Assembly (NCBI GenBank): GCA_012295275.1
Contig: CM022676.1
Coordinates: 14,628,198 to 14,692,197 of the forward strand
Length of the DNA stretch: 64,000 bases
Direction: 5' to 3'
Origin: Chrysomallon squamiferum
Taxonomy: Eukaryota > Mollusca > Gastropoda > Neomphalida > Peltospiridae
Each line of letters opens with the position of its first letter. Position 1 is the stretch's first letter. This document shows, one piece after another, positions 50,140 through 62,469 of this stretch. Both the position numbers and the translations under genes were made by a program. The notes under the pieces were generated by a model. The model was given only the letters and a program-made list of their open reading frames with translations, did no database searches and was not told where the DNA came from.

Positions 50140-51469
50140 TCAATAAATAAATAAATAAATAAGGAAATAAATAAATAAATAAATAAATAAAAATAAAAAT
50201 ATGAGACCAGTGATGACTAAAAGTGACAGTGTTTGAACGATGTTGTTTTTTACACTAAAAAATAACAAAGCACGTATTTGTCCGTCTGTCACATCTGTAC
50301 GAACTCGTCTGTCACTGTGTTTAGATTTGTGTGACATAGAAAATGTACAAACAAAAGAGTCTACAACAATTTTTGATTTACCTTCAGCTCCACACAATCT
50401 GACTCGTCCCTTAACATTAACAAACAAGCTGTACCCTGTGTCTTTAGTAATCTTCACTGGACAACTGAACACGACGTCATACACGTCAGACACGTTTTCA
50501 TATCTCTGTGTCAGTGCAGACCCGACCAGTATTTCGTCTGTTCTTGTGTCAGTGACGAAGGCGCTGACTTCGTAGTTTGAATCGTAACCGTACAACTGAA
50601 ATCCACGAAGTAAAGCGTTTTTGTTTACAGAGAAAGTAATGGCGTCATCTACTTCACCAGAACATGACAACCAGCAACCAAATACTCCAAACCCTTTACC
50701 ACACGTACCAAACCTGTTTATTTTAATCTGTGTTTTAGGAATCTCTGCAGTTCTCTTGTTTGAGTTAAAAGGTGAAACATCTTCATCTGGACAAAGGAAA
50801 TGTTTTGTAATTTTGAGTTCTTCTGTCTCACTGAGTATGTGAGTGGGTGTCACGTGTTTTACAAAATACGTCTGATCGAGTAATGGATAACGCACGTGCT
50901 TCACGACCTCTCCCAGTGCTTCGCGCATGTTTTTTTCACTCGTCGTCTTCCCTTGCTTCCTGCACGCGCTGTCAGCCCACTTCACAGCGGCTTCAAAAAC
51001 ATTTTTCTCGTCTGCTGTCAGTTCGTCTGATCGTACGATCTCAACCAGACATTCGTGACAAAGATCGCTGACTTCATCTGACTTCAAAACTTCGTCGCCA
51101 TTTTTCAAAATGTAGTCCAGACTTTTTCTCCTTAGAGAATGTTCATCAAACAGGTGAGCTTGTTCCAGCACGACGCACGCATTATGTGACGACAACGACG
51201 ACTCCAAATAATGTGTGCATTCATCTTCAAGTGTTGTGATGATGTACTTCCTAGACAGATACAGCAGACCGGTGACGTTGTCGCCTCTTAGGACGACGTC
51301 ATCCGTGTAAAGATATCTGTGTAAAAGAAGTAAAGTAAGACTTTAAAATGTGAGATAACAACGTGAGTTCAATTAATTAGATTACTAACAAAAACTGTAT
51401 TGTTATCAATGTTTCTGTATGTATGTATGTCTCTGTTCCTCACTGTGTTCGTACGTGTGTTTCGATGTC

Positions 51470-51533
<64 letters not shown>

Positions 51534-51799
51534 TTAACATACTTTAGAAACTCTGAGAAGATTTCTGCCTTCACATCCGGTACTCTGATATTTGACTGTT
51601 CGCGAAGTTCCCCAGTAAACATTTGATGGAAAACTTCGCTTCGAATCATGAGTATGAACCGATGCGCATCAATTGTCGTTTTATGTTCTCCCACTACAAA
51701 TGTGATATCACTGTCAGCTTTCGTACGAAAAACGTGTTCAATACACTGAGTTAATTTCTTCCCTGTCTGCCAACTTGTAATTTCAGCTGATGTGGCCAT
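50140..51799 (-). CDS. BTB-BACK-PHR (BTBD6/BTBD2-like) protein, left palindrome arm
   Basis: Two coding exons: 51799-51543 (start to GTATGT donor) and 51316-50140 (after TTTTACACAG). Joined they stay in frame and give 477 residues. The order is BTB (about 25-125), BACK (about 130-240) and PHR (from about 282), the architecture of BTBD1/2/3/6, which recruit substrates to cullin-3 ubiquitin ligase. The ATG is the first in its exon, 7 bases after an acceptor. The ancestral end (DGQIRALLFF) is followed here by one extra A/T in a homopolymer, so the normal stop is lost. About 40 residues of Leu/Ile/Tyr-rich sequence from an (AAAT)n repeat are added, which may harm the protein or may be a sequencing error. 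The PHR part differs from the right-arm copy at many residues. The intron begins with (CA)n almost at the donor. Confidence 0.8.
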
Positions 51800-51819
51800 G
51801 TTTTCACTACAAACAAACG

Positions 51820-51867
<48 letters not shown>

Positions 51868-52265
51868 GAAAGGGAAAAAGAAATTGTACAGACAGAACTG
51901 TAAAAATTCTTAGAGCAAACCAATAAGATAAAAAAAAATAGTTTATGCTTATAGTAGCGATTATTATGATGGTGACGACGACAACAACATTCATTATTAT
52001 TATCATTATTATTATAAACAGACGTGTTTGGTCAGTCAGGTAAATACTATCTCACTGTGGGACAAACGGTTTTCAAATTGCAATGACCTTATGGTTATTT
52101 ATACCAATTTACTCATCGAAAGACAACAAAATTATCAATCAACATCTAAATAGAAAAATTATGTGAGAAAAAGGTAAGAAAGTAACAAAAACAAAGGAAC
52201 ACGATGCAATGTTTCTAAAGTAGAAACAATATAAAATTCGTTGTAATTTCAATATGGCTACCTAC

Positions 52266-52346
52266 CTCACAACTTTCTGATCGATAATTTCGGATACGCG
52301 ACTACTTTCTGTTTAACCTCAACTATAGAGCTCAGGTATAACCGAT
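52266..52346 (-). other. Candidate 5' exon of BTB copy 2
   Basis: 81 bp between a TTTATTTTTAG acceptor and a GTAGGTAGCC donor on the - strand, about 470 bp upstream of the start exon. It matches 56855-56929 apart from a 6-bp difference. One frame reads IVEVKQKVVAYPKLSIRKL and then a stop before the donor, so it is more likely untranslated than coding. Confidence 0.45.
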
Positions 52347-52438
52347 CTAAAAATAAAATAGCTAACATATATCAAAAGCCGTCAATAAATAATAACTTAT
52401 TACATAAGGGCTGTAATGGGGTAGTAATAGTAGTAGTA

Positions 52439-52500
<62 letters not shown>

Positions 52501-53042
52501 CATAATAATAATAATAATAAAAATATACTGAAGATAAGTTTAAAATGTTTATGCTCTTGTGGCATTTAGAACGATGTGACAAATTCACTGTTAATACATT
52601 GTGCCTTTGTCTATATTGTGAGAAGACAAATAATTTAAATAAGGACACTACATACAAACACAACAACAACCGGATTAGTTCCAATAAACCAAATAGATAG
52701 GAAATAGAAAAATAATACAGATAACATTAGATAATAATATTATTAAATTCTTCATACGTAAGATTCATGCACCAGAATCGTAAATACAATTTCGCTATCT
52801 GACAACACATTTTCAAGTCAGGCTTTACGTAACGTTTTCCATGTCAACATAAAAGAACACCTCACACTATAATGACCTATTTGTTAGAGAACTAACTCTG
52901 ATATACCTAAAAATAATCAAACTAAGATCACTCGAATCGTTAAAACATAATACAATATAATATACAATCTGCTTTCAATATGGCCGACTTGTTTCACTTC
53001 TGCTTTGTTTACTTTTGGTTATCAGACTCCTGCACTGATAAA

Positions 53043-53058
53043 CACGTGACTGACGTCA
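53043..53058 (-). promoter_or_regulatory. E-box and CRE upstream of BTB copy 2
   Basis: CACGTG (53043-53048) and the perfect TGACGTCA (53051-53058) are separated by 2 bases. This is upstream of the candidate 5' exon at 52266-52346. The mirror site is 56200-56215. Confidence 0.5.
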
Positions 53059-53566
53059 AATATCTTACACGTCATCATGTGTCACTTCTTAGGTTTGAAT
53101 GTCAGATTAAAATAAACCATGTAAGAGACATGTACGCTCATCTTACACACATTTTATCTCAAAGTAGAAATATTAATTTTAGGTAGTCCTATTATATAAC
53201 ATTGTTTACATTTATGTTATAAAATGTATATAACAAAAACAACAACAGCATACAACGACCACAACAACAACAACAACAATAATAATAAGAAGAAGAATTA
53301 AAAAAAAAAAGGAAACAGAAGTGTAACTATTAGTTTAGAACTACTATTACTAATTTATTTATTCATGCAGTAAAATTAATGTTTATGGGTTGATTTATGT
53401 CTTGAAGAAACGTTTACATTCAGTTATGAATATATAATTTGTGGACAACCGATTTTCAAATTGTGATATAAGTAACGTTATTCAAACACAAACACATAAT
53501 CGCGCTCATCCATTCATGTACCAGAGAGAGAGAGAGATACAAACACACACCAATATGGCTGCCTAC

Positions 53567-53651
53567 CTTTAGAAACTTCTTGGTCGAGAATTTCATAGAG
53601 GGAATAATTTCTGTTTGACGGTTTTTTCTATAGATCAATGGAACGACGAAT
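53567..53651 (-). other. Candidate 5' exon of cassette C, left arm
   Basis: 85 bp between TATTTTTAG and GTAGGCAGCC on the - strand. It resembles the nearer 5' exon (52266-52346) in both sequence plan and splice sites: the donor is followed by AGCCATATTG in both. It is probably an alternative first or second exon of the same gene, born by duplication. An E-box (53883-53888) lies upstream. A short (GA)n (53524-53537) just inside the intron is expanded in the right arm. Confidence 0.4.
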
Positions 53652-54337
53652 CTAAAAATAAATAAGTAAATAAATAGAAATATTACATGTTGCTGATATA
53701 TTTTAAGCAGATAATAGCACAGTATATATTAAATCACAATGAAATGCAAACTACCTTCAAATCTCAAAATGGCTGTCTGCTTACACAAAATACGTCCTTG
53801 TTTGTGAGTGGTTTTACTGGAGCTGACAACGTCTGGAAATAATTTCTGTGTGTCGCTGTTAATAAACGTGTCTGCTGATAACCACGTGACTGAAATCTGA
53901 TGTCTACAACTCAGAAATGCGTGTGACGGTGGATGTATGCACATCTTTTTATAAGTATAATTTGTGAAGCGTAATGTAACATGCATATTTTAAACCTGTT
54001 ACAGAAACAAAGCGTTATATAATTTGTCCTTACTTATTTTGTCTGTGAAATATTTATATACATTTCTCACACAGTATACTGATGAAAAACGTGTATCGCT
54101 AACAAGTGTCTGTATTTAGGTCAGACAAAAATAGTGTGCTAATAGTACTGGCGACAAAAACATTATACCTCGGATCGTGAAAATGTGGGACACTCTTTTA
54201 TTTGTACATATTCTGAGTCAAAGCGATCCAACTACCGATGTGACAAATACCACCTTTATTACAGTTATATATATATGTATGTATGTATATACAACAAAAA
54301 CGTTCAAATCCTAATACTTATTCTGATCATTTTAGTA

Positions 54338-54537
54338 NNNNNNNNNNNNNNNNNNNNNNNNNNNNNNNNNNNNNNNNNNNNNNNNNNNNNNNNNNNNNNN
54401 NNNNNNNNNNNNNNNNNNNNNNNNNNNNNNNNNNNNNNNNNNNNNNNNNNNNNNNNNNNNNNNNNNNNNNNNNNNNNNNNNNNNNNNNNNNNNNNNNNNN
54501 NNNNNNNNNNNNNNNNNNNNNNNNNNNNNNNNNNNNN
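54338..54537. other. Assembly gap of exactly 200 N
   Basis: The flanks are reverse complements of each other: CAAATCCTAATACTTATT on the left and AAGTATTAGGATTTG on the right. The gap is therefore the centre of an inverted repeat. A round length of 200 suggests a placeholder set by scaffolding software rather than a measured distance. Frames crossing it are meaningless. Confidence 1.
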
Positions 54538-55209
54538 AAGTATTAGGATTTGAACGTTTTTTGTTGTATATACATACATACATATATATATAACTGTAAT
54601 AAAGGTGGTATTTGTCACATCGGTAGTTGGATCGCTTTGACTCAGAATATGTACAAATAAAAGAGTGTCCCACATTTTTCACGATCCGAGGTATAATGTT
54701 TCTTGTCGCCAGTACTATTAGCACACTATTTTTGTCTGACCTAAATACAGACACTTGTTAGCGACACGTTTTTCATCAGTATACTGTGTGAGAAATGTAT
54801 ATAAATATTTCACAGACAAAATAAGTAAGCACAAATTATATAACGCTTTGTTTCTGTAACAGGTTTAAAATATGCATGTTACATTACGCTTCACAAATTA
54901 TACTTATAAAAAGATGTGCATACATCCACCGTCACACGCATTTCGAGTTGTAGGACATCAGATTTCAGTCACGTGGTTATCAGCAGACACGTTTATTAAC
55001 AGCGACACACAGAAATTATTTCCGTGACGTGTTGTCAGCTCCAGTAAAACCACTCACAAACAAGGACGTATTTTATGTAAGCAGACAGCCATTTTGAGAT
55101 TTCAGGGTAGTTTCCATTTCATTGTGATTTAATATATACTGTGCTATTATCTGCTTAAAATATATCAGCAACATGTAATATTTCTATTTATTTACTTATT
55201 TATTTTTAG

Positions 55210-55294
55210 ATTCGTCGTTCCATTGATCTATAGAAAAACCGTCAAACAGAAATTATTCCCTTCTATGAAATTCTCGACCAAGAAGTTTCTAAAG
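55210..55294 (+). other. Candidate 5' exon of cassette C, right arm
   Basis: 85 bp between TATTTTTAG and GTAGGCAGCC. One frame reads IYRKTVKQKLFPSMKFSTKK FLK with no ATG, consistent with an untranslated or incomplete exon. It matches 53567-53651 and 1383-1467 in length and splice sites. An E-box (54970-54975) lies about 240 bp upstream. The intron starts and soon enters a (CT)n tract (55327-55381). Confidence 0.4.
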
Positions 55295-55322
55295 GTAGGC
55301 AGCCATATTGCGTGTGTGTTTG

Positions 55323-55383
<61 letters not shown>

Positions 55384-55966
55384 GTATGAATGGATGAGCG
55401 CGCGATTATGTGTTTGTGTTTGAATAACGTTACTTATATCACAATTTGAAAATCGGTTGTCCACAAATTATATATTCATAACCGGAATGTAAACGTTTCT
55501 TCAAGACATAAAATCAACTCCATAAACATTAATTTTACTGCATGAATAAATAAATTAGTAATAGTAGTAGTTATAATAATAGTCATAGATGTAATAGTAG
55601 AAGTCCCAGTAGTAATTGTAGTAGAAGTAGTAGTAGATGTTTTAGTAATAGAAATAATAGTAGTTGTTGTTTTCTTAAACAGATTCCATTACCATCATCA
55701 TTATCATAATCATCATTCTAATATCGTCGTATGTACTTATAGCGGCTTATTCTATTTTTTGACCACTCCGTTATTTTATTTTATTTTATTTTGTGTTATT
55801 TCATTTCTTTATATATTTACTTATTTATTTATTTATGTATTTATATCTACTCTCATTGATCAATAGTATAATAGTTCAACAGAAAGTACTCGCTTCTAAG
55901 AAATTGCTTCTAAACTAATAGTTACTCCTATTTTTCGTTTTTATTTTGAATTATTATTACTATTAC

Positions 55967-56011
<45 letters not shown>

Positions 56012-56199
56012 CATTTTATAACATAAATAAAAACAATGCAAAGTAGTAGAACTACATTAAGTTAATCTAATCTTCTTTAATATTTCTACTTTGAGAAAAA
56101 ATATGTGTAAGATGGTTGTACATGTCTCATAGCACGATTTGTTTATTTTAATCTCACATTCAAACCTAAGAAGTGACACTTGATGACGTGTAAGATATT

Positions 56200-56215
56200 T
56201 GACGTCAGTCACGTG
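56200..56215 (+). promoter_or_regulatory. CRE and E-box upstream of BTB copy 3
   Basis: TGACGTCA (56200-56207) and CACGTG (56210-56215), separated by 2 bases, mirror 53043-53058. A second half-CRE (TGACGTG, 56184-56190) precedes them. The candidate 5' exon follows at 56855. Confidence 0.5.
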
Positions 56216-56717
56216 TTTATCAGTGCAGGAGTCTGATAACGAAAAGTAAACAAGGCAGAACTGAAACAAGTCGGCCATATTGAAAGCAGATTATATATTA
56301 TATTGTATTATGTTTTAACGATTCGAGTGATCTTAGTTTGATTATTTTTAGTTCTCTAACAAATACATCATTATAGTGTGAGGTGTTCTTTTATAATGAC
56401 ATGGAAAACGATACGTAGAGCCTGACTTGAAAATGTGTTGTCAGATAGCGAAATTCTATTTACAATTCTGGTGTACGAATCTTACGTATGAACAATTTAA
56501 TAATATTATTATCTAATGTTATCTGTATTATTTTTCTATTTCCTTTTTATTTGGTTTATTGGAACTGATTCGGTTGTTGTTATGTTTGTATGTAGCGTCC
56601 TTATTGAAATTATTTATCTTCTCACAATATAGACAAAGGCACAATGTATTAACAGTGAATTTGTCACATCGTTCTCAATGCCAAAAGAGCATAAACATTT
56701 TAAACTTATCTTCAGTA

Positions 56718-56770
<53 letters not shown>

Positions 56771-56854
56771 TACTACTACTACCCCATTACAGCCCTTTTT
56801 TAATAAGTTATTATTTATTGGCAGCTTTTCATATGTTAGCTATTTTATTTTTAG

Positions 56855-56929
56855 ATCGGTTATACCTGCGCTCTATAGTTGAGGTTAAACAGAAAGTAGT
56901 CGCGAAATTGTCGATCAGAAAGTTTTGAG
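56855..56929 (+). other. Candidate 5' exon of BTB copy 3
   Basis: 75 bp between TTTATTTTTAG and GTAGGTAGCC, about 480 bp upstream of the coding start exon at 57409. The coding exon begins after GTTTGTTTGTAG, immediately beyond an (ATT)n tract (57357-57395), so an upstream exon is required, and this is the best candidate. Confidence 0.45.
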
Positions 56930-57356
56930 GTAGGTAGCCATATTGAAATTACAGTGAATTTTATATTGTTTCTACTTTAGAAACGTTGCATCATCATCCT
57001 TTATTTTTCTTATTTTCTCACATTTTTCTCACATACATTTTGTATGTTGACTTTCGAGGAGTAAAATGGTATAAATAATCATAAGGACATTGCAATTTTA
57101 AAACCGTTTGTCCCACAGTGAAATAGTACTTACCTGACTGTGACCAGACACGTTTGTTTATAATAATAATGATCATAATAATGAATGTTGTTGTCGTCGT
57201 CACCATCACAGTAATCGCTAGTATAAGCATAAACTATTTATTTTTATCTTTTATCGATTTGCTATATATTTATCTTTTTTTTTTTTTTTTAATCTTATTA
57301 TTTGTTGGCTCTAAGAATTGTTACATTTCTGTCTGTACAATTTCTTTTTCCCTTTC

Positions 57357-57395
<39 letters not shown>

Positions 57396-57415
57396 CGTTT
57401 GTTTGTAGTGAAAAC

Positions 57416-57679
57416 ATGGCCACATCATATGAAATCACAAGTTGGCAGACAGGGAAGAAATTAACTCAGTGTATTGAACACGTTTTTCGTACGAAAGCTG
57501 ACAGTGATATCAGATTTCTAGTGGGAGAACATAAAACGACGATTGATGCGCATCGTTTCATACTCATGATTCGAAGCGAAGTTTTCCATCAAATGTTTAG
57601 TGGAGAACTTCGCGAACAGTCAAATATCAAAGTACCCGATGTGAAGGCAGAAATCTTCTCAGAATTTCTAAAGTATGTT

Positions 57680-57715
<36 letters not shown>

Positions 57716-58924
57716 GAAACACACGTACGAACACAGTGTGGAAGAGAGACACACATACAGACAGAAACATTGATAGCAATAAAGTTTTTGTTAGTAATCT
57801 AATTATTTTCTAATTAATTGATCTCACTTAGTAATCTCACTTTTTAAAGTCTTACTCTACTTCTTTTCCACAGATATCTTTACACGGATGACGTCGTCCT
57901 AACAGGCGACAACGTCACCGGTCTGCTGTATCTATCGAGGAAGTACATCATCACAACACTTGAAGATGAATGCACACATTATTTGGAGTCGTCGTTGTCG
58001 TCACAGAATGCGTGCGTCGTGCTGGAACAAGCTCACCTGTTTGATGAACATGATCTAAGGAGAAAAAGTCTGGACTACATTTTGAAAAATGGCGACGAAG
58101 TTTTGAAGTCAGATGAAGTCAGCGATCTTTGTCATGAATGTCTGGTTGAGATCGTACGATCAGACGAACTGACAGCAGACGAGAAAAATGTTTTTGAAGC
58201 CGCTGTGAAGTGGGCTGACAGCGCGTGCAGGAAGCAAGGGAAGACGACGAGTGAAAAAAACATGCGCGAAGCAATGGGAGAGATCGTGAAGCACGTGCGT
58301 TATCCATTACTCGATCAGAGGTATTTTGTAAAACACGTGACACCCACTCACATACTCAATGAGACAGAAGAACTCAAAATTACAAAACATTTCCTTTGTC
58401 CAGATGAAGATGTTTCACCTTTTAACTCAAACAAGAGAAATGCAGAGATTCCTAAAACAGAGATTACAATAAACAGGTTTGATGCGTTTGGTGTCCGCTG
58501 GCCATGTTCTGGTGAAGAAGACGACGCCATTACTTTCTCTGTAAACAAAAACGCTTTACTTCGTGGATTTCAGTTGTACGGTTACGGTTACGATTCAAAC
58601 TACGAAGTCAGCGCCTTCGTCACTGACACAAGAAGAGACGAAATACTGGACGGGTCTACGCTGACACAGAGATATGAAAACGTGTCTGACGTGTATGACG
58701 TCGTGTTCAGTCGTCCAGTGAAGATTACTAAAGACACTGAGTTCAGCTTGTTTGTTAATGCTAAGGGAGAAGTCTCATTGTTTGGACTCAAAGGTAAATC
58801 AGAAATTGTTGTAGACTCTTTTGTTTGTAGATTTTCTGAGTCACACAAATCTAAACACAGTGACAGACGAGTTCGTACAGATGTGACAGACGGACAAATA
58901 TATGCTTTGTTCTTTTTAGTGTAA
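57416..58924 (+). CDS. BTB-BACK-PHR (BTBD6/BTBD2-like) protein, intact copy
   Basis: Two coding exons, 57416-57672 and 57874-58924, joined in phase (AA|A, Lys86), give 435 residues. The donor is GTATGT and the acceptor TTCTTTTCCACAG. The BTB domain (about 25-125; SDIRFLVGEHKTTIDAHRF, then LYTDDVVLTGDNVTGLLYLS) mediates dimerisation and cullin-3 binding in this family. The BACK domain (about 130-240; NACVVLEQAHLFDEHDL, VFEAAVKWADSAC) follows. The C-terminal PHR domain (about 282-435) has GFQLYGYGYDSNYEVSAF, VKITKDTEFSLF and ends DGQIYALFFLV, like the terminal GGQIPELIFY-type end of BTBD proteins. Length is slightly below vertebrate members, which have longer N-termini. The likely role is a substrate adaptor in ubiquitination; the substrate is unknown. 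The intron begins with a (CA)n tract. Confidence 0.9.
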
Positions 58925-59072
58925 AAAACAACATCGTTCAAACACTGTCACTTTTAGTCATCACTGGTCTTATATTTTTATTTTTATTTATTTATTTATT
59001 TATTTCCTTATTTATTTATTTATTTATTTATATATTTATTTACTTATTTTTTTTTACATATTGTATTTCCTA

Positions 59073-59152
59073 TGACGTCAGGCAGCAGTGATGACGTCAT
59101 ACACTTTATTTGAAAGTTTCTAATCGACTGGCTTCTGTGAAACAGACACGTG
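59073..59152. promoter_or_regulatory. Paired CRE-like sites plus E-box, 3' of BTB copy 3
   Basis: TGACGTCA at 59073-59080 and 59092-59099 (19 bp apart), with CACGTG at 59147-59152. It begins about 150 bp beyond the stop codon. Mirror image of 50008-50087 and equivalent to 19603-19684. Confidence 0.5.
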
Positions 59153-60091
59153 TATAGTGTACATAAACAGCTCATTGCTTTATTTATTTATTGATTTATT
59201 TATTTATTTAATATAGATTGTTTATTTGTTTATTTAATGTATTGTTTAAACTGTCATATAATAGATGAAATATGTCAATATCTAAATGTGTTAATTCTAT
59301 ATTCGAAAATTGTCTCATATATTTTTTGTCTCCTTTAAAATGGATGTGTCTTATTGTTAAAGATGTGTACATTTTTAATATCTATTAGACAAGAAGTTGT
59401 ATTTTATTTTATTTTAAATATCAATGTAAATTTTATATCGTTCAGTATTCACTAAACAGGAGGCCAAAAAACTTAATGATTTTTGTAATTAATTTTGTTC
59501 CCGTCTTTGTCTGTTTATTTTGTTTTCTCTCTAAATTAATTCCCATGACATACAAAGTATCTAAATGTATAAATAACATTAGTCTGTAAAGAAACATTAT
59601 AAATTATGTTTTAGATTTTGTCACAAATCAAATAAAATACTGTTATTTCTTCGTTTTAAAACTAATAAGGTAAATTATGTGTTTACTGTTTGTTAGATAT
59701 GAACTTAAGAACTGCTATTTGATTCATTTGTCTGTTTTCTTTTATTTATATTTATGTAAAATAAATATGCTAGTAAATTATATTGTATACAATATTCATT
59801 AGACATAACAGAAGTTGTCAATTTGTGTATACATAAAAATATAATTTCTATTTAATTTGTTAAAAATGTAAACACAAAATATAGAGGTATAGAAATAAAT
59901 GTTTTAATTATATTTGTTTGGTCATCTTTTTCTCTTCTGTGCAGAAAGAATAAATGTTGTTGTGGGAGAAATTCAAGAGAAAAGCTTTAAAATAAAAGAA
60001 CAAAAAAAACAACAAAAAACACTGGTTGGATCGGGAGATAAGCAAAAACTCAGACATGAAAGAGATTTTACAACTCTGTGCATCATGCCTC

Positions 60092-60221
<130 letters not shown>

Positions 60222-60334
60222 AGTTATTTTTATTATTATTATTATTATCTTTTATTGTTTATTTATTTATTTACTTCTGTTTTCGATATATTTTCTTCCA
60301 TGTATTACAAAGTTAGGTATGTTGTGCTGAACTA

Positions 60335-60715
60335 ATGGTCTTATTACATACTGACAGGTCGGTGGTTCAATCCCTTTCAGTGTAATAAAGTAACTACACA
60401 AGGATGTGTTGTATGTATCAAGAGAACTAATGTTATATTACACACTGACAGGTCTCTGGTTCAATCCTTTGAGTGTAATAAAGTTACTACACAAAGATGT
60501 GTTGTATGTAACAAGTGAACTAATGTTATATTACACACTGACAGGTCTGTGGTTCAATCCCTGTCAGTGTAATAAAGGTACTACACAAAGATGTGTTGTA
60601 TGTAGCAAGTGAACTAATCTTCTTGTTACATACTGACAGGTCTGTGGTTCAATCCTGTGAGTGTGAGTAAAGTTACTACACAAAGATGTGTTGTATGTAG
60701 CAAATAACTTTGATC
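60335..60715. repeat. 92-bp tandem repeat, four copies, right arm
   Basis: Four units with GGTTCAATCC cores (near 60363, 60459, 60552 and 60647). Each is flanked by ACTGACAG on one side and a more variable partner (CTTTCAGT, TTGAGTGT, CTGTCAGT or TGTGAGTGT) on the other. The third copy has the perfect inverted repeat. Loss of pairing in the others suggests the hairpin is not strictly conserved. Confidence 0.9.
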
Positions 60716-61686
60716 ATATAACACTCACTGTAATGACACATAAAATTTTGTTTATTTTTGTTTTCGACCAATTCATTTTTCTTCATTTCATTCAATATTC
60801 ATTCATCCATCAAATCAGATACATGTACATGTAGCGTTAGAATTAAGAAAATGATTGTTTTACTTTTAAAATTACGGTTTAAACTTGAATTAGGCTAAGA
60901 ACTGTCGAAAGAAGACATAAGGCTTAGTAGAATAGTCAGGTGCTTTCGGTAAATGCAGTTAATTCAGTGCAGATATTAGTAGTGGGCTCAGATTACATTT
61001 AATCCTATGATCAGATTTAAGGTTAGTGTTATGGTTTCATTCGGGATTATTGAAAATATTGATACCAGAATAATAGTTAATTCAGCGTAAGTCAGGATTA
61101 ATGTTAGGTTTACGATCTGCTGTGACTTAGGATTTGTCTTTCAGGTAGTGATATATCTCTGGTCAAAGTCGTTTTCTCTTAGGAAATACTAAATAATATT
61201 AAATATTATACCTAAAGCTAAGCTCTCTGTTTTATTCACGTTACAATTAGTTTTGCAGTTCTGGTTATGATCAGATTTGAACTGAAACTTTACTTTGTTT
61301 TGTGTTTCTTTGTTGTTGTTGTGATTTTGTTGTTGTTTTTTAAACTGAGTATTAATAGTGCGAGCGTCACAGACTCATACGTTCAGTACGTACCATGATA
61401 CACACTATACGGTTTTAGTACATTCACAAGGACACCAGTCAATCCATGGAAGATTTCTCTTTCTATATGGAGGATACATTTGTAACGTGTTGTTGCAAAA
61501 ACACCATATATTTTATGTGACTTATACGCAGAATATATTTGTAGTGTTTTTTTTTTAGAAGGACACAAGTCACTCTATGGACACTTTACCTCTGTGATAG
61601 ACATTCCAGTCAGATGTAATATATGTCTGTCTCGGGCAGGTTAATAACGTAGTTGACTTGACTCTCGGAGTCTCCGATAAGGATCC

Positions 61687-61733
61687 ATGTATGCATGTAT
61701 GTATGTATGTATGTATGTATGTATGGATGTTTG
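61687..61733. repeat. CATA/CATC array, right arm, contracted
   Basis: About 47 bp of ATGT/ATGG units beside the same GTCTCCGATAAGGATCC flank as the long array at 47335-47570. Confidence 0.9.
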
Positions 61734-62405
61734 TATTCATTATAGGAGTAAAGTGCTACAATAATCTGTGTCAATAATCACAAAACGGTTATGCAAGGAG
61801 AACAGCACACAAACAGACACACAAACACACTAACACACACGCACGCACGCACACATATATAAGTAGTTACACAGGTCCAGTCTGAACACTCACTGAATGT
61901 TCTGTAGAAAGCGACCGTTCCACTGGAATCGTTCCACAGTTCCCCTAAACAAATATGAAAAAAAAAAAATTGAAAAGAAAACTCCGTTGTTTTATTCAAA
62001 ACGTTGTCCGTCTTATTCAAAAAGTTAATTCGAGTTATCTGTCAAAGCGGTTTGAACCTTGCCGCTAGATGTCTGCCGCCAGATCATTCTGCCAAACAAA
62101 AGCTCGTAAAACCAATTGCTCCGGAAGTGATAATTAATTCCACTTCGATGGGGAAGTAACAACTTTTAACAGAATAGGCAGACCGAATCACCAACCATAT
62201 AACAAGTTACATTTTACAGGCAGAAGATGTAAACATTTTTACGCCACTAGCCGCTACGTTAATATTTGTGTATATTCATACATAGGTAAACATTTGCGTA
62301 TACTTACATATACATACAAATGGAATTTATCCATGATATCCGTGTTTACCTTTATCACAGACAAAGAGTTAAATATTTTCTTCAGACATTATTATTATTA
62401 TTTCT

Positions 62406-62469
<64 letters not shown>

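Noticed and set aside
54185-54754. Frames spanning the N gap
   Set aside because: They contain only unknown residues and mirrored flanks; not evidence of a gene.
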